A DNA stretch of 64,000 nucleotides from an uncultured Flavobacterium sp. (GCF_951805225.1 NZ_OX638201.1:1302001-1366000); one strand, 5' to 3'; shown: positions 54,147-62,111, counted from the stretch's first letter. Program-made: numbers and translations. The notes: generated by a model from the sequence alone, not told the origin.

Positions 54147-54226
54147 GATAATTAGTCAATTAGATAATTCTTTACGTTGCGCTTAAAATTATCTAATTAT
54201 CTAATTCTCAAATTAACACATTAGAT
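54132..54226. repeat. 8-nt-periodic inverted repeat, end of hisA and hisA-hisF spacer
   Basis: Left arm: ATAATTAG, AAAATGAG, ATAATTAG, TCAATTAG, ATAATTCT from 54132 to 54171; the first unit and part of the second lie in hisA. Right arm: AATTATCT, AATTATCT, AATTCTCA, AATTAACA, CATTAGAT from 54187 to 54226, 2 nt before the hisF ATG. Confidence 0.87.
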
Positions 54227-54228
54227 TA

Positions 54229-54984
54229 ATGTTAGCAAAAAGAATCATTCCTTGTTTGGATATAAAAAACGGAAGAACTGTAAAAGGTGTTAATTTCGTT
54301 GACTTGCGCGATGCTGGTGATCCGGTTGAACTGGCGGAAATTTATTCGGCTGAAGGTGCAGATGAATTGGTTTTTCTGGATATTTCGGCTACTGAAGAAC
54401 GTCGTAAAACGTTGGTCAATATGGTACGTAGCGTTGCGGAAAAAATCAATATTCCGTTTACAGTTGGCGGTGGGATTTCGTCTGTTGAAGATGTAGAAAT
54501 TCTGCTGAATAATGGAGCTGATAAGGTTTCGATAAATTCATCGGCAGTAAAAAATCCGCAGTTGATCAATGATCTGGCTCAGAAATTTGGAAGCCAATGT
54601 GTTGTTGTAGCGATCGATGCTAAACAAATTGACGGACAATGGATCGTACATTTAGTTGGCGGAAAAGTGCCTACAGAACTTAATTTATTCGATTGGGCAA
54701 TAGAAGTTGCAAAACGCGGCGCAGGGGAAATTCTATTTACTTCGATGGATAATGACGGAACTAAAAATGGCTTTGCAAACGAGGCTTTGGCCAAATTATC
54801 AACTTTAATTAATATTCCGATTATTGCTTCTGGTGGTGCAGGAAATATTCAGCATTTTGTGGATTCTTTTAAAGTAGGAAAAGCTGATGCGGCTTTGGCT
54901 GCGAGTGTTTTTCACTTTAAAGAGATTGAGATTAAGACTTTGAAGGAAGAACTTAGAGATAATGGAATTGAAGTTAGACTTTAG
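54229..54984 (+). CDS. hisF: imidazole glycerol phosphate synthase, cyclase subunit
   Basis: The 251-residue TIM barrel begins MLAKRIIPCLDIKNGRTVKGVNF with the catalytic Asp in CLDI, followed by FLDISATEERR, TVGGGISSVEDVE, VVVAIDAKQ, FTSMDNDGTKNGF (second catalytic Asp) and ASGGAGNIQHF. It uses ammonia from HisH to make imidazole glycerol phosphate and AICAR. The last two codons and stop (AGACTTTAG) lie within the first heptamer units of the following array. Confidence 0.97.
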   Translation: MLAKRIIPCLDIKNGRTVKGVNFVDLRDAGDPVELAEIYSAEGADELVFLDISATEERRKTLVNMVRSVAEKINIPFTVGGGISSVEDVEILLNNGADKVSINSSAVKNPQLINDLAQKFGSQCVVVAIDAKQIDGQWIVHLVGGKVPTELNLFDWAIEVAKRGAGEILFTSMDNDGTKNGFANEALAKLSTLINIPIIASGGAGNIQHFVDSFKVGKADAALAASVFHFKEIEIKTLKEELRDNGIEVRL

Positions 54985-55101
54985 AAAAGAAAATAGAAGC
55001 AAGAAGAAAGAAGCTAGACTTTAGAAAATAGAACAAAGAATCAAGAAGAAAGAAATAAAAATATAGAATTCAGCAATCTAAAATCTGAACTCTAAAATCT
55101 A
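54976..55101. repeat. 18-unit heptamer array, end of hisF and hisF-hisIE spacer
   Basis: Eighteen unbroken 7-nt units run from 54976 to 55101. Most fit AAnnnAG (AAAATAG, AAGCAAG, AAGAAAG, AAGCTAG, AACAAAG, AATCAAG and others). The last four shift to AAATCTA-like forms. The phase is kept for 126 nt, from within the hisF stop region to 8 nt before the hisIE ATG. Confidence 0.88.
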
Positions 55102-55109
55102 TAATAATT

Positions 55110-55706
55110 ATGGACATAAATATAAAAAGTGCACACGGATTGATTCCGGCAATTATTCAGGATTCTGAAACAAAAAATGTTTTGATGCTGGGATATATGA
55201 ACGAAGAATCTTTGCAAAAAACAATAGAGACCAAAAAAGTAACTTTCTTTAGCAGATCGAAACAAAGACTTTGGACAAAAGGCGAGGAGAGTGGGAACTT
55301 TTTAAATCTTGTAGATATTAAAAACGACTGCGATGGTGACACACTTTTAATTCAGGCAAAACCTGTTGGACCAACTTGTCACACTGGCGCTGATACATGT
55401 TGGCAAGAAGAGAATAAAGAAAATTATGGTTTTATTTCTCAATTAGAAAATACGATCAAAACCAGAAGAGAAAATGCCGATTCTGAGAAAAGTTATGTAG
55501 CTTCTTTATTCGAAAAAGGTATCAATAAAATTGCCCAAAAAGTTGGCGAAGAAGCTGTAGAAGTGGTTATTGAAGCCAAAGATGATAACGATGATTTATT
55601 CTTAAGCGAAAGTGCGGATTTATTATTTCATTACTTGATATTGCTTCAGGCAAAAGGCTTTCAGTTGAATGATGTTGTTGAAGTCTTGAAGAAACGCCAG
55701 AAGTAA
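55110..55706 (+). CDS. hisI: bifunctional PR-AMP cyclohydrolase / PR-ATP pyrophosphatase
   Basis: Residues 1 to about 110 are HisI, with VLMLGYMNEESLQKTIETKKVTFFSRSKQRLWTKGE, DCDGDTLL (metal Asp residues) and GPTCHTGADTCW (Cys and His zinc ligands). Residues about 112-198 are HisE, with GEEAVEVVIEAKD and ESADLLFHYLILL. It does steps 2 and 3 of histidine synthesis. It is the last gene of the operon. Confidence 0.97.
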   Translation: MDINIKSAHGLIPAIIQDSETKNVLMLGYMNEESLQKTIETKKVTFFSRSKQRLWTKGEESGNFLNLVDIKNDCDGDTLLIQAKPVGPTCHTGADTCWQEENKENYGFISQLENTIKTRRENADSEKSYVASLFEKGINKIAQKVGEEAVEVVIEAKDDNDDLFLSESADLLFHYLILLQAKGFQLNDVVEVLKKRQK

Positions 55707-55724
55707 CACAATCTTAATTTTATA

Positions 55725-55817
55725 TTGTCATTTCGAGGTACGAGAAGTCTCCGCACAGAATGTTACCAATCTTTGTCCGAGCTACTTGCGGAGATTTCTC
55801 GTTCCTCGAAATGACAA
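55725..55817. repeat. REP-like inverted repeat TTGTCATTTCGAGG
   Basis: Arms 55725-55754 and 55788-55817 match in 28 of 30 positions. The tip sequence (TGTCATTTCGAGG, then an ACGAGAA and CTCCGC part) is a palindrome type I recall as frequent in Bacteroidota intergenic DNA. GC content is above its surroundings. Confidence 0.85.
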
Positions 55818-55877
55818 ATACTGTGGTTACTTTTTTGATGACAAAAATTGCGATAAATAAAAAAGAGAATAAAAAAT

Positions 55878-55928
55878 CCGTTTAAATCCGCGTTTTCGCA
55901 TAGCGAATCCGTGTCATCCGCGTGCCAT
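55878..55928. repeat. CCGTTTAAATCCGCG-family repeat, copy 2
   Basis: CCGTTTAAATCCGCGT, then GTGTCATCCGCGTGCCAT at 55911-55928, parallel the copy at 43160-43188. ATCCG words recur at about 10-nt steps. Confidence 0.65.
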
Positions 55929-55935
55929 CTCAACG

Positions 55936-56634
55936 CTACTCCACAAACTCAAAAACAGCAAATTGATCAGGTTGATGAAACCCAAATCTTCCGCTTTTAT
56001 AGGGCTGTAATGCAAGATATTCAGTTGTGTTACCGTAATCAATTCTAAAAGTATTTCCCCTCCATTTTGTGCCTGTTTTTGGCTTGCTGAAATTACCATT
56101 TTGAATGGTTTCTAAACTTGAAAACGGAATCTTAATTTCTGTAGTAAAACCTTCGGGAGTTATTTTGCTTTGCGCTTCCATTCCGGTAATGTTAAATGCC
56201 ATAGAAGTATTCCAACCGCCACAAAGAGGCGAAATACATTTAAGTAGCATATCATAATTGGTTGAAAATGCGTTTACTCCAATTTCAACATAATTTTGAC
56301 CGTCGCCATCTGGATCTATAAAAATTTCAACTAAATCATCTGTACTGAAAATCTGGGTATCCTTTTTTTGTGCTGAACCTATAATTTTAGAATCAGCAGA
56401 TTTGTAGGCTATATATAGATTTTCTTCATTCCACGAAAGTGAAACCATTGTACTTTGTGTTGCTTTTTCGCCTGAATTATGAATTACAAACGGACCTAAA
56501 AAAGGTGTTTTCCAATCGGATAAATCTCCATCAATAATTAATTTTTCGTTTGTTTTGTAAACAGGAATATTTTGCGAATAAGTTGTTATCGAACACACAA
56601 AACATACAAAAGCTGCAATTTTTCTAATTTTCAT
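55936..56634 (-). CDS. secreted CBM9-like carbohydrate-binding protein
   Basis: The 232-residue protein has a signal peptide ending near TYSQ (residue 21). It is a single CBM9-like beta sandwich, with the typical opening LIIDGDLSDWKTPFLGPF, then VSLSWNEENLYIAYKSADSKI, DDLVEIFIDPDGDGQNYVEIGVN and FTTEIKIPFSSL. Such domains bind sugar ends or serve as stand-alone binding proteins. No enzyme domain is attached. It is transcribed away from the M1 peptidase gene. Confidence 0.8.
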   Translation of the reverse strand: MKIRKIAAFVCFVCSITTYSQNIPVYKTNEKLIIDGDLSDWKTPFLGPFVIHNSGEKATQSTMVSLSWNEENLYIAYKSADSKIIGSAQKKDTQIFSTDDLVEIFIDPDGDGQNYVEIGVNAFSTNYDMLLKCISPLCGGWNTSMAFNITGMEAQSKITPEGFTTEIKIPFSSLETIQNGNFSKPKTGTKWRGNTFRIDYGNTTEYLALQPYKSGRFGFHQPDQFAVFEFVE

Positions 56635-56722
56635 ATAGAGCAGAAATTTTTTTGATTTGCTAATGTAGAAAAGAATAAGTGAATTTTAACATTAAATTTT
56701 CGGAATAGAAATTGTAAAATCA

Positions 56723-56752
56723 TTTGAAACTTAATAGGATTGTTTACATTTG
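56723..56752 (+). promoter_or_regulatory. promoter of the M1 peptidase gene
   Basis: TTTG at 56723-56726 and TACATTTG at 56745-56752 with 18 nt between them form a near-consensus Bacteroidota promoter, 50 nt before the ATG. Confidence 0.7.
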
Positions 56753-56802
56753 TTGAAGATTAAGCTGGTTTAATTACCTTATTTATTACAAATTTATAAA
56801 TA

Positions 56803-58458
56803 ATGAAAAAATACTTCGGTGGCGTTTTTATCGCCTTTTTAGTTGGTTTTACAGCCAATGCGCAAGGACTTCTTAATAAGTCTGAAACGGTTTTTACACA
56901 TCAGGACACTTTACGCGGAAGCATTACTAAAGAAAGAGCTTGGTGGGATTTGAAATACTATCATTTAGATGTAAAAGTAAATCCAAAAGATAAGACTATT
57001 ACAGGTTCAAACACTGTTCGTTATACTGTTTTGACGCAGAATAACAAAATGCAAATTGATTTGCAGCAACCTATGCAGATCTACAAAGTAACGCAAGATG
57101 GAAAAGAATTGAAGTTTAAAAGAGACGGAAATGTTTTTTTTATTGAATTAACTGCAGCTCAAAAAGTTGGTGAAACAAAAGAGATCATTATTTCTTTTGG
57201 TGGTGTACCTAAAGAAGCTATCAAACCACCTTGGGATGGCGGAATTACATGGAAAAAAGATAAAAACGGAAAAGATTTTATTGCTTCATCTTGCCAGGGT
57301 TTAGGCGCAAGCGTTTGGTGGCCTTGTAAAGATCATATGTATGATGAAGTGGAAAATATGTTGATTAGCGTGAATGTTCCGGGCGATTTGACTGATGTTT
57401 CAAACGGAAGATTACAAAGCGTTAAAAAAGAAAAAGATGGAACAAAGACCTTTAATTGGTATGTTTCGAACCCGATTAATAATTATGGCGTAAATATTAA
57501 TATTGGTGATTACGTTAATTTCTCTGAGAAATATAAAGGAGAAAAAGGCGAATTAGATTGTAATTACTACGTTTTGAGAGATAATTTGGCTGTAGCCAAA
57601 GAACAATTTAAGGACGTTCCTAGAATGTTGAAAGCTTTCGAAAACTGGTTTGGACCTTATCCTTTTTATGAAGATAGTTATAAATTGGTCGAAGCACCTT
57701 ATTTAGGAATGGAGCACCAAAGTAGTGTTACTTACGGAAATGGCTTTAAAAACGGTTATTTAGGACGTGATTTAAGCGGAACTGGTTGGGGATTAAAATT
57801 TGACTTTATTATTATCCACGAGTCTGGACACGAATGGTTTGCTAACAATATTACTTATAAAGATATTGCAGATATGTGGGTTCACGAGAGTTTTACCAAC
57901 TATTCTGAAAGTTTATTTCTAGAATATTACTACGGAAAAGATGCCGCAGCTGAATATGTAATTGGTTGCAGAAAAGGAATCAGCAACGATAAACCAATTA
58001 TTGGTCATTATGATGTAAATAACGAAGGATCAGGCGATATGTACCCAAAAGGAGCGAATATGCTACACATGATTCGTCAGGTTATTAATGATGATGCAAA
58101 ATGGAAATCGATTTTAAGAGGTTTAAACAGTACTTTTTACCATCAAACGGTTACAGGAAAGCAAATTCAGGATTATATAAATGAAAAATCTGGAATTAAC
58201 TTTAATAGAGTTTTTGCACAATATTTGACCACAACTCAAATTCCGGTTTTTGAATATATGTTCAAAAATGGCACTTTCGGATATCATTGGACAAATTGTG
58301 TTGCCAAATTTGATATGCCGGTTAGGGTAAAAATTAATGGTGTTGAAACTTGGTTAAAACCAACAACAGAATGGCAATCTGAGAAAACTACAAATGAAGA
58401 TAGAAAGCTAGAAGTTGATAAAGATTTTTATGTAACGACCTCTAATATTGTAGAATAG
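56803..58458 (+). CDS. M1-family metallopeptidase
   Basis: The 551-residue protein has a signal peptide cleaved near ANA (residue 20), the M1 N-terminal saddle domain (about 45-250), an exopeptidase-type motif GMEHQS (302-307, in place of GAMEN), and the zinc site H339-E340-x-x-H343 with E362 in MWVHESFTNYSE. It removes N-terminal residues from peptides, probably in the periplasm or outside the cell. The long C-terminal ARM domain of large aminopeptidases is absent, as is common for this flavobacterial subgroup. Confidence 0.92.
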   Translation: MKKYFGGVFIAFLVGFTANAQGLLNKSETVFTHQDTLRGSITKERAWWDLKYYHLDVKVNPKDKTITGSNTVRYTVLTQNNKMQIDLQQPMQIYKVTQDGKELKFKRDGNVFFIELTAAQKVGETKEIIISFGGVPKEAIKPPWDGGITWKKDKNGKDFIASSCQGLGASVWWPCKDHMYDEVENMLISVNVPGDLTDVSNGRLQSVKKEKDGTKTFNWYVSNPINNYGVNINIGDYVNFSEKYKGEKGELDCNYYVLRDNLAVAKEQFKDVPRMLKAFENWFGPYPFYEDSYKLVEAPYLGMEHQSSVTYGNGFKNGYLGRDLSGTGWGLKFDFIIIHESGHEWFANNITYKDIADMWVHESFTNYSESLFLEYYYGKDAAAEYVIGCRKGISNDKPIIGHYDVNNEGSGDMYPKGANMLHMIRQVINDDAKWKSILRGLNSTFYHQTVTGKQIQDYINEKSGINFNRVFAQYLTTTQIPVFEYMFKNGTFGYHWTNCVAKFDMPVRVKINGVETWLKPTTEWQSEKTTNEDRKLEVDKDFYVTTSNIVE

Positions 58459-58488
58459 CGTTTTTTCTAAATTCAATTTATTACAATT

Positions 58489-58531
58489 AGTAAACCCGAT
58501 AGGTTTTTAAAACCTGTCGGGTTTGTTGTTT
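58489..58531. repeat. palindromic repeat AACCCGAYAGGTT, copy 1
   Basis: The 43-nt sequence starting AGTAAACCCGATAGG forms a hairpin (AACCCGAyAGGTTTT with AAAACCTGTCGGGTT) and ends TTTGTTGTTT. It is the same as copy 2 except for one base, and lies upstream of the peptide gene; it may also end the M1 transcript. Confidence 0.85.
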
Positions 58532-58697
58532 CTACGAAAGTTTGAAATATTAGATTTCTTGAATGTTAAATAGCTTTATTTGTACGAATATTACCGTTTT
58601 ATTTTTCTACTTTAGATTCTATTAATTTGAAAATGAACGAATAAAGCGTAATCCGAAAAGCTAATAGAGTAGGAAACAAATCAAAATCAAACTATTT

Positions 58698-58904
58698 ATG
58701 AAAAATTTAAAAAACCTAAAAAATGTGGAATTCCTAACGAAGAATGCTCAAAAAAATATTTTTGGAGGTCAACTTCCATACGTAAACCCTACAATTGGTT
58801 TGTGTGATAGATTATGCGGTGAAGCCGGAGGAGTTCTTTCAAATACACCAGGAAGAGGAGATGTTTGTCTGGCGGGAACTTCTACTTGTTGTTATTGCAG
58901 ATAA
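58698..58904 (+). CDS. Cys-rich small peptide with double-glycine leader
   Basis: The 68-residue product begins MKNLKNLKNVEFLTKNAQK and reaches GG at residues 23-24, the standard double-glycine processing site. The predicted core of 44 residues has six Cys (LCDRLC, VCL, then TCCYCR at the end) and several Gly. This fits a flavobacterial bacteriocin-type or signalling peptide precursor with disulfides or other Cys-based modification. The leader resembles that of the peptide at 32844. No exporter or maturase gene lies nearby. Palindromic repeats stand on both sides. Confidence 0.75.
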   Translation: MKNLKNLKNVEFLTKNAQKNIFGGQLPYVNPTIGLCDRLCGEAGGVLSNTPGRGDVCLAGTSTCCYCR

Positions 58905-58947
58905 AATATTCTGAGGAACGAATTAAACTCACAATTTCGTTCTTAAA

Positions 58948-58990
58948 AGTAAACCCGACAGGTTTTTAAAACCTGTCGGGTTTGTTGTTT
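58948..58990. repeat. palindromic repeat AACCCGAYAGGTT, copy 2
   Basis: It is identical to 58489-58531 except for C in place of T at the wobble position, here giving a perfect hairpin. It lies 43 nt after the Cys-rich peptide stop and may act as its terminator. Confidence 0.87.
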
Positions 58991-59030
58991 GTAGATTATC
59001 TTGTTACTCGTAATCTTTGTCAAATTTTTA

Positions 59031-59201
59031 ATATTCCTTAGGAATATCTCATAGGTAAAATAATAATATCGTTTTGCGTTGTGTCCTGTAGGGATACCTG
59101 TTTTTAAAAATACATGTGTAACGTAACGTTAATCAAACGTTCCCATGGAACGTACACCTACAATTCAAATTTACTACCAACGATACATTCCTATGGAATG
59201 T
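59031..59201. repeat. four 17-bp palindromes at about 50-bp spacing
   Basis: ATATTCCTTAGGAATAT (59031-59047), GTGTCCTGTAGGGATAC (59081-59097, degenerate), ACGTTCCCATGGAACGT (59137-59153) and ACATTCCTATGGAATGT (59185-59201). All have 7-nt arms around a 3-nt centre with TCC...GGA cores. Start-to-start steps are 50, 56 and 48. Confidence 0.85.
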
Positions 59202-59223
59202 TTTTTTCACTTGAATTTTAAAT

Positions 59224-60768
59224 TTAACGACTATTCAATTTTGCTTTCTCTTTAATTATATCAGCAATTTTTCGGTTTTCGATTTTGCTTTCGAGCCATG
59301 AAATAATGTCAAGATATAAAAAGGCTCTTTTTTCGTAGGTATTTTTTTCAAGTTCTACAAAACGAGCGTGCATTTTAATGAATTCTTTCTTAATATCGGC
59401 TGGATATAAGTTGTTTAGGTTTCTTAAGAACTTAATGATTTCCTTTTGAACTTCATGTAAGTCGTTCATTTTAATCAGGAATTTATAAGTGTTTTTAAGG
59501 TGATTTTCTAAATAATAATCTTTCCCTAATTCATAATGTGCAATCAACGACAAAAGTCTCGCAAAGCACATTAAATCCTCGCGCATACTTAAGTTTTTGT
59601 TGTTTATGATTTTGTCTAAGTAAGCAATACATTCGTTGTATTTTTCACTTCCAAAATAAATAGAAGCAATCTTATAGAAGAACAACATCTCGTGATGTTC
59701 ATCAAGATGTTCGCTGTGTAATTTTATCTTTTCCAGAATCTCAGGAATCAAATATTCGCTTTCGGCAAAAGTACCTTCGAGGATATGTAAATTCAATTTG
59801 TTGTTGTAAACGTATAGAAATGATAGGGATGCAATGTTATCGTTTACAGGAAATTTAGGATCTTCAATCGTTTCTTCTAAAAGCGTTAGATATTTCTTGA
59901 AATTCGATTTGTATTTCAACATATATAAGGACTCCAAAAAGTAATGATTTCCTTTTAAGAAAAATACAGGATTCTGAATAATCATATTTGGATTATCATA
60001 AAACAAACGAACCCATTTATAAGCGTATTTGTAACTGGCAAGAAAGTCCTGAACCAAGAAACTACGCCATAAATTTGCATTATAAAACCAATATTTTTCA
60101 CGGAAACCAAACTTGCTTTCGTCTAATTTGGATATATGTTTGTTGAAATAATCATCAATATATTTATATTCTTCATCGCTTTTTACGTAGCCGGTTTTTA
60201 GCATTATTCCGTATAACTGAAGCGATAAATTAGATAATTTACTTGAAATAGTATTTCTGTAATTCAATTCTTTTGCCTGAATCACTAATTCATCGGCTCG
60301 ACCTTGAATACTTCGGGTAATATATTGTGATTCGATTAGTTTTTCGAATTCTACAATTTCATACGCCATATATTTTTCATCATTTTCAAGCGCAATGATT
60401 TTTGTTTTATCCAGAATTTTTAAACTCTGTTTGTATAGTCCTTTATTATATAAAATAACGGCAAAATCTATTTGTTCGCGCAATTGATAACGAATGTTCT
60501 GACTAGGAATATTCAATCGAATACTAACCAGAATTTGCTTGTATAAATATGATTTTAAGTTAGATAGCTGTACTTTCTTGATGATTCCGCTCTTTAAAAT
60601 GAGCTTTTCGTCATAGTTTTCAGACTTGTCCAGAATATTAAACAATTCGATAAATTTCGTGTTAGAACTGGTTTCTAAGCGGCTTGCAAAAATTTTAAAC
60701 TGTCTTTTTTCAGATTTAGAAAGTGATTTTATTAATACAAATAAGAAATCTTTTTGATGGTTAGCCAT
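59224..60768 (-). CDS. all-helical cytoplasmic protein of unknown function
   Basis: The 514-residue protein has no signal peptide or membrane helix and looks almost entirely alpha-helical, rich in Lys, Leu, Tyr and Asn. Stretches such as AVILYNKGLYKQSLKILDKTKIIALENDEKYMAYEIVEFEKLI and SIYFGSEKYNECIAYLDKIIN resemble TPR-like helical hairpins. It begins MANHQKDFLFVLIKSLSKSEKRQFKIFASR, a helical N-terminus I cannot place. It may be a scaffold or regulator. It is divergent from leuA. No function is assigned. Confidence 0.75.
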   Translation of the reverse strand: MANHQKDFLFVLIKSLSKSEKRQFKIFASRLETSSNTKFIELFNILDKSENYDEKLILKSGIIKKVQLSNLKSYLYKQILVSIRLNIPSQNIRYQLREQIDFAVILYNKGLYKQSLKILDKTKIIALENDEKYMAYEIVEFEKLIESQYITRSIQGRADELVIQAKELNYRNTISSKLSNLSLQLYGIMLKTGYVKSDEEYKYIDDYFNKHISKLDESKFGFREKYWFYNANLWRSFLVQDFLASYKYAYKWVRLFYDNPNMIIQNPVFFLKGNHYFLESLYMLKYKSNFKKYLTLLEETIEDPKFPVNDNIASLSFLYVYNNKLNLHILEGTFAESEYLIPEILEKIKLHSEHLDEHHEMLFFYKIASIYFGSEKYNECIAYLDKIINNKNLSMREDLMCFARLLSLIAHYELGKDYYLENHLKNTYKFLIKMNDLHEVQKEIIKFLRNLNNLYPADIKKEFIKMHARFVELEKNTYEKRAFLYLDIISWLESKIENRKIADIIKEKAKLNSR

Positions 60769-60880
60769 TGTAAAATATAATAATGTAACTTATTGATTTT
60801 AAGTTGATTAATGCGTTATAAATTGTGTTATGAACAGTATAATTTCATTAAAATGAATTTCGTACTGAAGAAGTACAATA

Positions 60881-60888
60881 TATATTTG
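60881..60888 (+). promoter_or_regulatory. -7 element of leuA
   Basis: TATATTTG fits TAnnTTTG, 29 nt before the leuA ATG. No clear TTG lies at the -33 distance. A small GTACT/AGTAC hairpin lies just upstream at 60862-60875. Confidence 0.5.
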
Positions 60889-60917
60889 TTATCAAGATGT
60901 GAAATTACATTAAATAA

Positions 60918-62099
60918 ATGAATATGAATAGAGAGAAAGTTCAAATTTTTGACACCACTTTGCGCGACGGCGAACAAGTTCCAGGATGTAAGTTAGATAC
61001 TAAACAAAAATTAGTTATCGCAGAACGACTTGATAAAATGGGAGTTGACGTTATCGAAGCAGGTTTTCCTGTGTCAAGTCCGGGCGATTTTTTATCGGTC
61101 TCTGAGATTTGTAAAATTGTAGAGAATGCAACCGTCTGCGGACTAACAAGAGCTGTAAAAAACGACATTGATGTTGCCGCAGCTGCTTTAAAGCATGCTA
61201 AAAAACCTAGAATCCACACTGGAATCGGAACATCTGAATCTCACATACTCCACAAATTAAATACCACAAGAGAAGATATTATTGCAAGAGCAAAATTTGC
61301 TGTTTCTCACGCAAAATCTTATGTAGAAGACGTTGAGTTTTATGCTGAAGATGCTGGTAGAACTGATAATGCTTTTCTTGCACAAGTTTGCGAAGAAGTG
61401 ATTAAATCCGGAGCAACTGTATTGAATATTCCTGATACAACAGGATATTGTTTGCCAGAAGAATACGGAGCAAAAATTAAATATTTGAGAGAAAACGTAA
61501 AAGGAATCGAAAACGTAATCCTTTCATGTCACTGTCATAATGATTTGGGGATGGCAACTGCAAACTCTATCGCAGGTGCTATAAATGGAGCGAGACAAAT
61601 AGAATGTACTATTAATGGTATTGGTGAAAGAGCCGGAAATACTGCGCTTGAAGAAGTTGTAATGATTTTTAAACAACATCCTTACTTAAATCTTGATACA
61701 AATATCAATACTAGAGAATTGAATGAAATGAGCCGATTAGTTTCTGAAAGTATGGGAATGATCGTTCAGCCTAATAAAGCTATTGTTGGAGCAAATGCTT
61801 TTGCACATAGTTCTGGTATTCACCAAGATGGTGTGATCAAAAACAGAGCAACTTACGAAATTATGGATCCGCTTGATGTTGGGGTTAATGAATCTTCAAT
61901 TATTCTAACAGCAAGAAGCGGAAGAGCAGCATTGGCTTACCGCGCTAAAAAAGTAGGTTACGAATTAACAAAAGTACAATTGGACATTGTATATATCGAG
62001 TTCTTGAAATTTGCTGATATTAAAAAAGAAGTTGTTGATGCTGATATTCATCAGATTATTGAGGCTTCTAAAATTCAGGGCGAGTTAATTAGAAGCTAG
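60918..62099 (+). CDS. leuA: 2-isopropylmalate synthase, short form
   Basis: The 393-residue protein has the catalytic TIM barrel of the LeuA/homocitrate synthase family: IFDTTLRDGEQVPG, ILSCHCHNDLGMATANS with metal-binding His, GIGERAGNTALEEVVM and the linker IVGANAFAHSSGIHQDG. It condenses acetyl-CoA with 2-oxoisovalerate in leucine synthesis. Usual LeuA has about 510 residues with a C-terminal leucine-binding domain; this one ends near residue 393 and lacks it, so leucine feedback is doubtful. The adjacent leuB supports leucine rather than lysine or citramalate synthesis. MNREK, two codons in, is an alternative start. Confidence 0.9.
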   Translation: MNMNREKVQIFDTTLRDGEQVPGCKLDTKQKLVIAERLDKMGVDVIEAGFPVSSPGDFLSVSEICKIVENATVCGLTRAVKNDIDVAAAALKHAKKPRIHTGIGTSESHILHKLNTTREDIIARAKFAVSHAKSYVEDVEFYAEDAGRTDNAFLAQVCEEVIKSGATVLNIPDTTGYCLPEEYGAKIKYLRENVKGIENVILSCHCHNDLGMATANSIAGAINGARQIECTINGIGERAGNTALEEVVMIFKQHPYLNLDTNINTRELNEMSRLVSESMGMIVQPNKAIVGANAFAHSSGIHQDGVIKNRATYEIMDPLDVGVNESSIILTARSGRAALAYRAKKVGYELTKVQLDIVYIEFLKFADIKKEVVDADIHQIIEASKIQGELIRS

Positions 62100-62111
62100 T
62101 TCTTGAGAAGA

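Larger units (their letters stand above)
58905..59223. other. 319-nt repeat-filled intergenic region
   Basis: It holds palindromic repeat copy 2 (58948-58990) and four 17-bp palindromes (59031-59201). No open frame worth calling was seen. Confidence 0.7.

Noticed and set aside
55914..56099. 61-codon minus-strand open frame overlapping the CBM9-like gene
   Set aside because: It is a frame-shifted shadow of the longer gene with signal peptide and domain motifs.
59031..59201. CRISPR-like array
   Set aside because: The repeated units are only 17-bp palindromes, vary in sequence, number four and have no cas genes nearby.
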